Positions 1 through 7,355 of a DNA stretch of 64,000 nt are shown in pieces. How positions within the stretch are numbered: the first letter of the stretch is position 1; each line of letters begins with the position of its first letter. A program made the translations under genes and the position numbers. Under the pieces are notes generated by a model, which worked only from the letters and a program-made list of their open reading frames with translations, did no database searches and was not told where the DNA came from. Location of the stretch: the NCBI RefSeq assembly GCF_000384115.1, contig NZ_KB913029.1:2328907-2392906 (forward strand), in the 5' to 3' direction. The stretch is from Sporichthya polymorpha DSM 43042. GTDB lineage: Bacteria > Actinomycetota > Actinomycetes > Sporichthyales > Sporichthyaceae.

Positions 1-768
1 ACGCTGACAGCCGATGCCACCGACGCCGAGCTCTTCCGCGCTCTCGCCGTCGCGACTGTTGAGGACAACGCGCAGGAGAAGGAGCGGATCCAGGAGATCC
101 TGGTCCGCCGTTACGACGGGCTGGTCCGCTGGCTCGCGAGCCGCTACGCCGGCCGCGCCGTGGAGACCGCCGAACTGTGCCAGGTGGGGTACGTGGGGCT
201 GGTCCTCGCGATTCAGCGCTTCGACCCCGAACGCGGGACCGATTTCGCGAGCTTCGCCAAGCCCACCGTGCAGGGCGAGATCCGCCGGTACTTCCGGGAC
301 AAGCGGCGGTGGATCCGGCTGCCCCGCCGGCTTCAGGAGACCAAGGCCGTCCTGCGCGACGCCACCGAGTCCCTCACGCACGAGCTCGGCCGGGCCCCGA
401 CGGTCGACGAGCTCGCCGAGCGCCTCGCCGTCAGCCCGGAACTGGTGCTGGAGGCCCTGACCGCCGACGACGCCTTCGCGCCCACCTCCCTGGACGCGGC
501 CGTGGGTTCCGACGGCGACGACACCTTCACGATCGCCGACACGCTCGGTGCGGAGGACAACTCGATCGACGTGATGGTCGACTGCGAGACCGTCCGCCCC
601 CTGATCGCGGCGCTCCCGCCGCGGGAGCAGCGAATCCTGCACCTGCGCTTCTTCGCCGACAAGACCCAGGCGGAGATCGGCAAGGAACTCGGCATCTCGC
701 AGATGCACGTCTCCCGGCTCCTCAGCCGGACCCTCGCCGGCCTCCGCCAGCAGATGCAGGCGGACTGA
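1..768 (+). CDS. SigB/SigF-family RNA polymerase sigma factor, 5' end outside window
   Basis: Stress or sporulation-type sigma-70 factor. The frame is open from base 1 and the start codon lies upstream, so the 255 visible residues are a partial protein. Region 2 covers about residues 25-105 and has the signature FDPERGTDFASFAKPTVQGE followed by a basic RRYFRDKRRWIRLPRRLQE stretch, typical of the SigB/SigF group. Region 3 is near 115-150, and region 4 carries a helix-turn-helix at TQAEIGKELGISQMHVSRLL near the C-terminus. Factors of this group are normally held by RsbW-like anti-sigma kinases; candidate HATPase-type kinases occur at 21391 and 37341. Its own promoter is not visible. Confidence 0.93.
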   Translation, partial: TLTADATDAELFRALAVATVEDNAQEKERIQEILVRRYDGLVRWLASRYAGRAVETAELCQVGYVGLVLAIQRFDPERGTDFASFAKPTVQGEIRRYFRDKRRWIRLPRRLQETKAVLRDATESLTHELGRAPTVDELAERLAVSPELVLEALTADDAFAPTSLDAAVGSDGDDTFTIADTLGAEDNSIDVMVDCETVRPLIAALPPREQRILHLRFFADKTQAEIGKELGISQMHVSRLLSRTLAGLRQQMQAD

Positions 769-848
769 CGGGGCGTACGTAGCTCTCACCGGGCCGGTCG
801 CGCACACGCGCGGGCCGGCCCGGTTTTGCGCGCGTCACAACAGGGAAC

Positions 849-889
849 CAACTAGTTGCGCGACAGAAAACCTGTCGCTATGGTGACAG
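849..889 (+). promoter_or_regulatory. hsp20 promoter with embedded inverted-repeat operator
   Basis: A -35-like TTGCGC (856-861) and a -10-like TATGGT (879-884) are 17 bp apart. The spacer holds an inverted repeat GCGACAG-aaaac-CTGTCGC (860-878). A third half-site GTGACAG (883-889) overlaps the -10, and a 10-bp palindrome CAACTAGTTG (849-858) overlaps the -35. A repressor bound here would block the polymerase. The likely binder is an HspR- or RheA-type heat-shock repressor; this is inference, and the half-sites match neither the CIRCE nor the HAIR consensus I know. Confidence 0.6.
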
Positions 890-964
890 ATATCAGGAGA
901 CCGGGTTCCCGACCCGATCTCACTGCGGTGCATCGCCTGACGAGACAGAAAGGAAGCACGAGCG

Positions 965-1411
965 ATGCTGATGCGTACCGATCCCTTCCGTGAACTCGAC
1001 CGGATCGCGTCGGCCCTGACCGCCCCGGGCACGTGGAGCCGCCCGGCCGCGATGCCGATGGACGCCTACCGCGAGGGCGACGAGTTCGTCGCCTGCTTCG
1101 ACCTTCCGGGCGTCCAGCCGGACGGCATCGAGATCAACGTCGAGCGCAACGTGCTCACCGTCAAGGCCGAGCGTCGGCCGATCTGCGCGAACGCCGAGAT
1201 GCAGGTCTCCGAGCGTCCGCTCGGTGTCTTCTCGCGCCAGCTGTTCCTCGGCGACGCCCTCGACCTCGACCGCATCGCCGCGAGCTACGACGCCGGTGTG
1301 CTCACGTTGCGCATCCCCGTCGCGGAGAAGGCGAAGCCGCGCCGGATCGCCGTCGCCGCGGCGAGTGCGGTCGACTCCGCCGAGAACGGAGCCAAGCAGC
1401 TGCAGGCGTGA
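965..1411 (+). CDS. Hsp20/alpha-crystallin small heat-shock protein
   Basis: ATP-independent holdase chaperone that binds unfolding proteins in the cytoplasm. The 148-aa product has a short N-terminal arm ([18 protein letters not shown]) and an alpha-crystallin domain at about residues 38-130. That domain includes the block [20 protein letters not shown] and the strand motif ending [18 protein letters not shown], where the IPV segment serves in oligomerisation. The start is ATG after a GAAAGGA ribosome site. It lies downstream of the sigma factor, has its own operator-bearing promoter, and a convergent HspR-like regulator follows. Length and domain order are normal for the actinobacterial Hsp18/Hsp20 group. 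Confidence 0.95.
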   Translation: MLMRTDPFRELDRIASALTAPGTWSRPAAMPMDAYREGDEFVACFDLPGVQPDGIEINVERNVLTVKAERRPICANAEMQVSERPLGVFSRQLFLGDALDLDRIAASYDAGVLTLRIPVAEKAKPRRIAVAAASAVDSAENGAKQLQA

Positions 1412-1412
1412 C

Positions 1413-1556
1413 ATGCCCACCTGCGGTGGCGTCCTCGATCTCCCCGAGCGTACGGACGCGTGGCTCGACGACTCCGACGTCGTGCGGGCGGAGTTCGACG
1501 CCCTGATTGCCGAGAACTTCGCCGCCGAGCCGCCGGGTACCAGCGGCGGCCCGCCC
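1413..1556 (+). other. possible remnant of a small ORF downstream of hsp20 (no stop)
   Basis: An ATG one base after the hsp20 stop opens a frame beginning MPTCGGVLDLPERTDAWLDD and continuing with VRAEFDALIAENFAAEPPG. The acidic, W-containing start and the EFDALIA segment look like a real small actinobacterial protein. However, the frame has no stop for over 560 codons and runs into the enoyl-CoA hydratase frame, crossing the opposite-strand merR gene. Either the natural stop was lost or this is a chance ORF. The rest of the 361-base gap to merR holds only the terminator at 1720-1750. Confidence 0.3.
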
Positions 1557-1719
1557 CGGGCGGCGGGGCGTCCCGGACCCGAGCGCTGCGCGCGGCGTCG
1601 GGACCGGATCGCGGAGCCGGTCGGTATCGCTCCCGCGGAGCGCAGAGCGGAGCGGGAGCGCGGCCCTCCGCCCGTGTACTGCCCGATTCGAGAACGTGAA
1701 AGGAGTCCGACCACTGGTT

Positions 1720-1750
1720 CAGGGCCCCGGCCGATCCGGCCGGGGCCCTG
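1720..1750. terminator. bidirectional hairpin between hsp20 and merR
   Basis: Perfect 14-bp stem (CAGGGCCCCGGCCG and its complement) with a 3-nt loop between convergent hsp20 and merR. There is no long T-tract on the plus side, so it may act as a bidirectional GC-rich terminator or mRNA end stabiliser. Confidence 0.7.
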
Positions 1751-1772
1751 TCGCGCTCAGCGGCGGGGCTTT

Positions 1773-2105
1773 TCAGCGGCGGGACTTCGTCCGGGGCCGG
1801 GAGCCGAGTTCGTCCTCGAGCTCGGAGATCCGGGCCTCGGCGGCGCCGAGGTCGTCCTGGAGGCCGACGATCCGGGCCGCGGCGTCGAGGGAGAGACCTT
1901 CGTCGACGAGCGCGCGCATGCGCGTCGCGGTCTCGAGCTGGCGCCGGGAGTAGAGGCGGTGGTTGCCGTCGGTGCGGCTGGGCGAGAGGACCCCGGCCGC
2001 GTCGAGCCGGCGCAGGAAAGCGGGCTGGACGCCGAGCAGCTCGGCCGCGCGGCCCATCGTCACGGAGGGGTAGTCCTCGTTGTCGAGCCGGTCGATCCCG
2101 CTCAC
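1773..2105 (-). CDS. small MerR-family regulator, HspR-like
   Basis: DNA-binding regulator of 110 aa. A MerR winged helix-turn-helix spans about residues 14-85: SVTMGRAAELLGVQPAFLRR, then LDAAGVLSPSRTDGNHRLYS, where the R-YS motif marks the wing. A short coiled coil (IVGLQDDLGAAEARISELED) follows, and there is no ligand-binding domain, as in HspR. The GTG start at 2105 is preceded by GAGAGGAGG, a very strong ribosome site. It is convergent with hsp20, so control of the chaperone gene and of stress genes is a reasonable guess. The HspR assignment rests on architecture and neighbourhood. Confidence 0.8.
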   Translation of the reverse strand: MSGIDRLDNEDYPSVTMGRAAELLGVQPAFLRRLDAAGVLSPSRTDGNHRLYSRRQLETATRMRALVDEGLSLDAAARIVGLQDDLGAAEARISELEDELGSRPRTKSRR

Positions 2106-2315
2106 ATCGCCTCCTCTCCGGATTCCATGCCAACCACCCCCGACTTCGTCGGCGCGGTGCGCCCATTCCTGGCCCGGGATGGGCGCGCCGTGCGGCAGAA
2201 GTTGGAAAACGGCCTTGCCTTGACGAATCCAGAGTATCTGCCGCAGCCCCGGCAGGTGGTCTCCACCGCCGGGTCGTTGTGCGCCCCGAAGTCCGGACCT
2301 GGGAAGCTGCCGCCC

Positions 2316-3104
2316 ATGGCCGACTACGAGCGTCTCTCCTACACCGTCGCTGACGCGGTCGCGACGATCCGTCTGACGCGGGCCGAGGCCCGCAACTCCC
2401 TCGACATGACCGCCAAGCGCGAGCTCGCCGAGGTCGTCGAGCGGGTCGCGACCGACCCGGACGTCCGAGCCGTCGTGCTCACCGGCAGCGGCGGCGCCTT
2501 CTCCGCCGGCGGTGACGTCAAGGAGATGGACCTCAACTCCGACCCGGTCACCAGCCGCTCGCGCCTGCGCACGCTGCTGACGACGGTGTTCCTCCCGCTC
2601 GCGGAGATCGAGAAGCCGACGATCGCCGCCGTCAACGGGCACTGCCACGGCTCCGGGCTGGCGCTGATGATGGCGTGCGACCTTGCGGTCGTCGCCGACG
2701 ACGCCACGTTCTCGTGCGCGTTCACGAAGATCGGGCTCGTCCCCGACTGCGGGACGCTCTACTTCCTCCCGCGCCGGGTGCCGCTGAACGTGGCGAAGGA
2801 GCTGATCTTCACCGGCCGCCGGTTCGGTGCCGCCGAGGCCAAGGAGCTCGGCCTGGTCAACCGCGTCGTCCCCGCCGCGGAGCTGGAGGAGAACGCCGGC
2901 GCCCTCGCCGCCGAGCTCGCCGCGGGCCCCACCGTCGCCCTCGGCCTCGCGAAGACCCTCCTCGACCGCTCGATGCGCCTGTCCTCCCGCGACCTCGCCG
3001 AGCTCGAGGCCTTCGCCATCGGCACCGCCTTCACCACCGAGGACCACCTCGCCGCCCGCGCCGCCTTCGGGACCAGGACCGCCCCGGTCTTCCACGGCCG
3101 TTGA
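2316..3104 (+). CDS. enoyl-CoA hydratase/isomerase family protein
   Basis: Crotonase-fold enzyme of 262 aa that hydrates or isomerises acyl-CoA thioesters in beta-oxidation or related degradation. It shows the oxyanion-hole block GGAFSAGGDVKEM (about 60-72), the second oxyanion segment AAVNGHCHGSGLALMMACD, and KIGLVPDCGTLYFLPRR, where classical hydratases keep a catalytic Glu. Here PDCG occupies that position, so the chemistry may be isomerase-like or the substrate unusual. The frame is open far upstream, but the ATG at 2316 gives the normal family length. No operon partner: merR is divergent upstream and the next gene is convergent. Confidence 0.88.
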   Translation: MADYERLSYTVADAVATIRLTRAEARNSLDMTAKRELAEVVERVATDPDVRAVVLTGSGGAFSAGGDVKEMDLNSDPVTSRSRLRTLLTTVFLPLAEIEKPTIAAVNGHCHGSGLALMMACDLAVVADDATFSCAFTKIGLVPDCGTLYFLPRRVPLNVAKELIFTGRRFGAAEAKELGLVNRVVPAAELEENAGALAAELAAGPTVALGLAKTLLDRSMRLSSRDLAELEAFAIGTAFTTEDHLAARAAFGTRTAPVFHGR

Positions 3105-3118
3105 CGGGGTCCAGGTAG

Positions 3119-3956
3119 TCAGCGCCAGGGCGGCCCGGCGGCGAGGGTCTCCGTCACCACCTGCAGCACGTAGTGCGGGCGGAGGAACACGTCCTCCCAC
3201 GTGAACCGCAGCAGGACGTGGCGCCCGACGACAAGCGCGTTGCCCCGTCGCCGGTCCTCGCGATAGGCCCGCCGGTCGGAGTGGAACTCGAAGCCGTCTC
3301 CTTCCAGTGCGAGCCAGCCGTCGAGAACGATGTCCACGTGACCCACGCCGGGGACCCACGCCTGCGTGGTGACGCGGCCGAGCAGCGTCACCAGCATCCG
3401 CAGTCCCGACTCGAGCGAGGACTCCGAGCGCTCGTCCACCCACGCCACTGCCTGGCGCAGCGCCACCGCGCCGGCGCCGCGGGCTTCGGACGCGGCGGCT
3501 CGCACCGAGCGCAGGTCGACCAGGCGGGCGAGGCAGGCCGACTCGAGGATCACCACCGACTGGCCGAGCTGAAGCGTGCGGCCGCAGTCGAGCACGGTCC
3601 GCAGGGGCGAGGTCAGCGGCCGGTCCTCGTCGAGGTCGGCCGGAGCGAGCCGGCTGCGGTGAACCGTCACCCCGGGAGCCCGGTTGCGCCCGGACGAGAC
3701 TGTCACGTGCAGGCCGGGAGCGGTGCGCCACAGGGCGAACCCGTGCACCGCGGCGGCCGTGGTGTGGGAGACGACGCCGCGCAGTTTCACCGCGGCGACG
3801 AACGCCGGCGACGCGTCGGACAGGGCATACACGCCATGGCCCGGAACGGAGCTCCGGCGGAGCCAGTTCGAGTTGACGCCGCGGCACCTCGAGCTCAACG
3901 AGTCGGCTCCAGCGCGCGGCTCCGCCGCAGAACTTCAGGGCGTCGACAAGATCCAT
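3119..3956 (-). pseudogene. AbiEi-like / DUF559 (restriction-endonuclease fold) gene, frameshifted
   Basis: The family joins an N-terminal winged-helix AbiEi-type antitoxin-like domain to a C-terminal DUF559/Vsr-like nuclease fold. The natural N-terminus starts at ATG 3956 (MDLVDALKFCGGAARWSRLV then LEVPRRQLE), but the rest (GHGVYALSDASPAFVAAVKL through FTWEDVFLRPHYVLQVVTET) is in another frame. The frames meet around 3840-3870, so a one-base shift separates the domains. The C-terminal EGDGFEFHSDRRAYREDRRR region is otherwise intact. A TTG at 3898 could give a shortened product lacking the DNA-binding head. A similar intact gene is at 53151. Sequencing error is not excluded. Confidence 0.7.
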
Positions 3957-4046
3957 CCCCGCAGCATCGGCCCGCGGCGCGGTCGCTCGGCTCGGCCTGG
4001 GGACAACTTCGGGGGTGTGCGGCCTGTGGACAACCGCGCCCCATGA

Positions 4047-4125
4047 AGCCAGTGGACGAGTTGCAACACCGGAGTACCGGTGAGGCGTCCAGATCGCCTC
4101 AGTCGTTGCAACTCGTCCAGTGGCT
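4047..4125. repeat. 79-nt three-stem inverted-repeat element
   Basis: The outer arms AGCCAGTGGACGAGTTGCAAC-type (4047-4067) and 4105-4125 pair at 20 of 21 positions. Inside are two further hairpins: CACCGG-agta-CCGGTG (4067-4082) and GAGGCG-tccagat-CGCCTC (4082-4100). The whole folds as a three-way junction. It lies downstream of the EthD-like gene and upstream of the broken DUF559 gene, so it could be a terminator, a structured RNA or a mobile palindrome. Confidence 0.75.
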
Positions 4126-4132
4126 ACGTGGT

Positions 4133-4438
4133 CTAGTCGACGGTCGAGATGAAGACGTTCACGCCGCCGGTGGCGAAGTTCGCGAGGTCGGCGACGGTGG
4201 CCTGGCCCTCGGGGGAGCTCATGGTCTTCTCCATGTCCTCGGGGCTGTCCCACCAGAGCTCGGCGGTGCGGTACACGTCCGACGGGGAGCCGTCGGGGGT
4301 GCCGACGACCTTGCAGAGCTCCATGCGGCTGATGCCGGTCATCTGAGCCGCGAGGGGCAGATGGGTCTCCGCGTAGTACTTCTCGAACGCGTCCGGGTCG
4401 GTGGGGTGCCCGTACTGGACGTTGATCTTGATGGCCAT
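4133..4438 (-). CDS. EthD-domain protein
   Basis: Small alpha/beta (ferredoxin-like) protein of 101 aa with the EthD/dimeric alpha-beta barrel signature: an N-terminal strand IKINVQYG, then DPDAFEKYYAETHLPLAAQM, where the H-P motif is the family hallmark, and a C-terminal ELWWDSPEDMEKTMSSPEGQ segment. Relatives take part in ether or aromatic breakdown or are of unknown function. The start is ATG, the gene is monocistronic, and it faces away from the CocE-type hydrolase across a 174-bp gap that should hold both promoters. No substrate can be proposed from context. Confidence 0.85.
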   Translation of the reverse strand: MAIKINVQYGHPTDPDAFEKYYAETHLPLAAQMTGISRMELCKVVGTPDGSPSDVYRTAELWWDSPEDMEKTMSSPEGQATVADLANFATGGVNVFISTVD

Positions 4439-4612
4439 GGCTGAAGGTGCCTCTCGGGGTCGGGACGACGGGGATGCCGCGACGCTATCCGGGGCCGGTA
4501 TGACCCGGGAAGAGTAACGAGATCGACCTGTTCGGCCGATTTGTCGATGGGGGCACAGCGGGCCTAGGTAGCCTGCACCGGCAAGTCAGACGATTGGGAC
4601 GGCGGAGGACGC

Positions 4613-6268
4613 ATGCCTCGAATGGGTCGGATGGTGGGCGCGGCGTGCGCCCTGGCGCTGGTGGCGGGATCCGCCCTGGTGTCCTCCCCGGCCGCCGACG
4701 CCGCCGCGAACGCCCCGGCGGTCTCGGGTCCGGTCCCGGTCTGGCTCGGCTACGACCGCCTGCCGGACTACCAGACGATCAGCACCGAGATCCGCGTCCC
4801 GATGCGCGACTTCACGCCGATGCGCTGCACGCTGACGCGTCCCGCCGTCGGGGGCCTGCCGCTGTCCGACCAGCGTCCGGTGATCGTCGTCAACTTCTTC
4901 GCCTACCGGGTGCTGCAGCCGGTCATGCAGATGGCCGAGTACTACGCCGAGCGTGGCTACGTCGCCCTCTCGTGCTCGCCGCGCGGCTCGGGCGGGACGC
5001 CCGGTACCTGGCGCCCGTTCGAGGCTCAGGAGCAGCAGGACAACTACGACCTGATCGAGTGGGCCGGCACCCAGCCCTGGAGCAGCGGCAAGGTCGGCCA
5101 GACTGGCATCAGCTACGGCGGCATCTCGACGATGAAGGCCGTCGCCGCCAATCCGCCGCACCTGAAGGCCGCGGTGCCGATCGTCGCCTACCAGGACCCG
5201 TACCGGGAGTTCGCGTACCCGGGCGGCATCCGTAGCACGAAGATGCGCTGGTGGCCGTACTTCACCTGGGGCAGCTCGATCGGCGACCAGACGCCGGACG
5301 TCTCGCTCGCGACGCTCCCGCAGTACACGGCGTTCGAGGACCGGGTGAACGCGCACCCGAACTACGACTCGTACTGGAAGTCGCTCACGATCGACATCGC
5401 GGCCGCGAACCGGACCAAGATCCCGATGCTGCACGTCGGCGGGTGGAACGACCTGTTCCCCGAGGGCACCGTGCGCAACTACCTCGGCACCAAGGACCAG
5501 AGCTGGTTGCTGATGGGCCCGGGCGCGCACGTCGAGTTTGTCCCCGGCGTCCCGCAGTTCGACGAGATGCGCGGCGGCATGCTCGCCTTCTTCGACAACC
5601 TTCTGATGGGGCGTAAGGACGCGCGCCTGCCCGACTCGAAGGTCACCAGCTGGGAACTGCCGCGCGGCGCGGGCCACTGGGTCCAGCTGAACGAGTACCC
5701 GGCCGAGCGGCCCGCGGTGCTCGCCCTCGCCGGCCCGCAGGGCGCCGGGGTCGCGACGCAGTTCACCTACACCGCGAACCCGTTCGACAACGGCTGCCTG
5801 TGCACCGACCACGGGCTCTACAACTCCCACGACTACCCGCAGAACAACCAGGCGCTCTGGGACACCCAGCGCGTCCAGTTCAACGGCGCTCCGTCCGACG
5901 GCAGCGTCGTCATCGGGGGCGCCCCCGTCGCGCACATCAAGGCCGCCTTCTCGGCGCGCGACGGCGTGCTGGTCGTCCGGCTCGAGGACGTGGGTCCCGA
6001 CGGAAGCTCGACCGTCATCACGACCGGCTGGCTGCGCGCCAGCCACCGGCTCGGGCACGGCTCGTCGATCGCGGTGAGCCCGGGCCAGCCGGGGATGTAC
6101 AAGGTCGAGCTGCTGCCGACGCACTGGCGCCTGCCCGTCGGCCACTCGTTCCGGATCACGATCTCCAGCGGCGACGTCCAGAACATCGAGCCGGTCGCCG
6201 AGCCCGGCTCGACCGTCACGATCTTCGCCGGCAAGGGCGGCTCCACCTTCGAGCTCCCGCTCCTCTGA
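4613..6268 (+). CDS. secreted CocE/NonD-family serine hydrolase (X-Pro dipeptidyl-peptidase fold)
   Basis: Exported alpha/beta-hydrolase of 551 aa acting on peptides or esters outside the cell. The N-terminus (basic MPRMGRM, hydrophobic core, then SSPAADAAANA) is a classical signal peptide with cleavage near residue 32. The nucleophile sits in GISYGG (Ser167). The acid is likely Asp in HVGGWNDLF, and the base His lies in GPGAHVEF. The C-terminal 200 residues form the jelly-roll domain of this family (ending TVTIFAGKGGSTFELPL). The start ATG lacks a strong ribosome site. A perfect palindromic terminator-like element follows 10 bp after the stop. Confidence 0.9.
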   Translation: MPRMGRMVGAACALALVAGSALVSSPAADAAANAPAVSGPVPVWLGYDRLPDYQTISTEIRVPMRDFTPMRCTLTRPAVGGLPLSDQRPVIVVNFFAYRVLQPVMQMAEYYAERGYVALSCSPRGSGGTPGTWRPFEAQEQQDNYDLIEWAGTQPWSSGKVGQTGISYGGISTMKAVAANPPHLKAAVPIVAYQDPYREFAYPGGIRSTKMRWWPYFTWGSSIGDQTPDVSLATLPQYTAFEDRVNAHPNYDSYWKSLTIDIAAANRTKIPMLHVGGWNDLFPEGTVRNYLGTKDQSWLLMGPGAHVEFVPGVPQFDEMRGGMLAFFDNLLMGRKDARLPDSKVTSWELPRGAGHWVQLNEYPAERPAVLALAGPQGAGVATQFTYTANPFDNGCLCTDHGLYNSHDYPQNNQALWDTQRVQFNGAPSDGSVVIGGAPVAHIKAAFSARDGVLVVRLEDVGPDGSSTVITTGWLRASHRLGHGSSIAVSPGQPGMYKVELLPTHWRLPVGHSFRITISSGDVQNIEPVAEPGSTVTIFAGKGGSTFELPLL

Positions 6269-6277
6269 GCGGCGGCC

Positions 6278-6339
6278 CCTGTCAAAAAAGGGTGTCACCC
6301 CTTACTGCGCAGTAAGGGGTGACACCCTTTTTTGACAGG
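6278..6339. repeat. palindromic repeat copy 1 (62 bp, perfect), bidirectional terminator-like
   Basis: A perfect 62-bp palindrome centred between 6308 and 6309 (core TTACTGCGCAGTAA), with A6 and T6 tracts flanking the GC-rich part of the stem, so it reads as an intrinsic terminator in both directions. It lies between convergent CocE-type hydrolase and meaB genes. The inner stem reads GGGTGTCACCCC here but GGGTGACACCCC in the three other copies, with pairing kept. Other copies are at 18872, 37222 and 49216. Confidence 0.95.
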
Positions 6340-6355
6340 CGTGCCGGCGACGCGG

Positions 6356-7336
6356 TCAGAGGTTGAGGAACGCGGCGACGATGCGGTCCGCGGCGTGGAC
6401 GGGGGAGAGGTCCCCGGTCCGGACGGCGTTTTCGAGCTCGGCGCGGAGGGTCTGGACGGACTCCGCGGACCGGAGCCGGGAGTCGAGGTCGTCGCGGACG
6501 GTGGCCCACATCCAGGCGACCTGCTGGTCGGCACGCATCCGCTCGAAGCGGCCGGTGCTGTGCAGGTGCTTGAGGTGGGACTCCAGGCCCTCCCAGACGG
6601 TGTCCAGGCCCTGATCGGTCAGGCCGGAGCAGGTGAGGACGGGCGCGTTCCAGCCGCTGTCCCCGGGGCCCATCAGCCGCAAGGCGCCCTCGAGCTCGCG
6701 GGCGGCCTTCTTGGCCTCCATCGCGTGCTCGCCGTCGGCCTTGTTCACCGCGATGACGTCCGCGAGCTCCAGGACCCCCTTCTTGATGCCCTGCAGCTGG
6801 TCGCCGGTGCGGGCGAGCGCGAGCAGCAGGAAGCTGTCGGTCATCTCCGCGACGGTGATCTCCGACTGCCCGACGCCGACCGTCTCGACGAGGATCACGT
6901 CGTAGCCCGCGGCCGCGAGGACGACCATCGCCGACCGCGTCGCCCGCGCGACGCCGCCGAGGGTCCCCGCGGTCGGGGACGGCCGGATGAAAGCGTTCTC
7001 GTCGACCGCGAGGCGCGCCATGCGCGTCTTGTCGCCGAGGATCGAGCCGCCGCTGCGGGTGCTCGACGGGTCGACGGCGACGACCGCGACGCGGTGCCCC
7101 TGCCCGGTCAGCCAGGTGCCCATCGCGTCGATGAATGTCGACTTGCCGACCCCGGGGACGCCGGTGATCCCGATCCGCCGCGCGTCCTGGGCGTGCGGGG
7201 TCAGCCGGTCCAGCAGTTCGCCCGCGAGCCGGCGGTGGTCGGCCCGGGTCGACTCGACGAGCGTGATCGCCCGTCCGACCGCGGCGCGTTCCCCCGCGCG
7301 CACGCGGCCCGCGAGGTCCTCGACGTCGACCTTCAC
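6356..7336 (-). CDS. meaB: MeaB/ArgK-type GTPase, methylmalonyl-CoA mutase chaperone
   Basis: G3E-family P-loop GTPase of 326 aa that protects and reloads adenosylcobalamin in methylmalonyl-CoA mutase. It has Walker A GVPGVGKS (59-66), the VDPSSTRSGGSILGDKTRM block, ETVGVGQSE (switch/Walker B region) and NKAD for guanine recognition, all intact. The C-terminal arm serves in dimer formation. The start is GTG 7336. It is the third gene of the mutA-mutB-meaB operon, 19 bp after the mutB stop, the standard actinobacterial arrangement. The palindromic repeat at 6278-6339 lies immediately downstream and probably ends the operon transcript. Confidence 0.96.
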   Translation of the reverse strand: MKVDVEDLAGRVRAGERAAVGRAITLVESTRADHRRLAGELLDRLTPHAQDARRIGITGVPGVGKSTFIDAMGTWLTGQGHRVAVVAVDPSSTRSGGSILGDKTRMARLAVDENAFIRPSPTAGTLGGVARATRSAMVVLAAAGYDVILVETVGVGQSEITVAEMTDSFLLLALARTGDQLQGIKKGVLELADVIAVNKADGEHAMEAKKAARELEGALRLMGPGDSGWNAPVLTCSGLTDQGLDTVWEGLESHLKHLHSTGRFERMRADQQVAWMWATVRDDLDSRLRSAESVQTLRAELENAVRTGDLSPVHAADRIVAAFLNL

Positions 7337-7355
7337 CGCTGCGGAACGGACCGCA

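Noticed and set aside
1773-4253. 826-codon open frame on the minus strand
   Set aside because: Only its last 110 codons are a gene (merR). The rest is the complement of the enoyl-CoA hydratase gene and of other genes, open because of high G+C.
4586-6298. 570-codon open frame opposite the CocE-type hydrolase
   Set aside because: Repetitive Arg/Val/Asp composition with no domain; it mirrors the codons of a well-supported gene on the plus strand.
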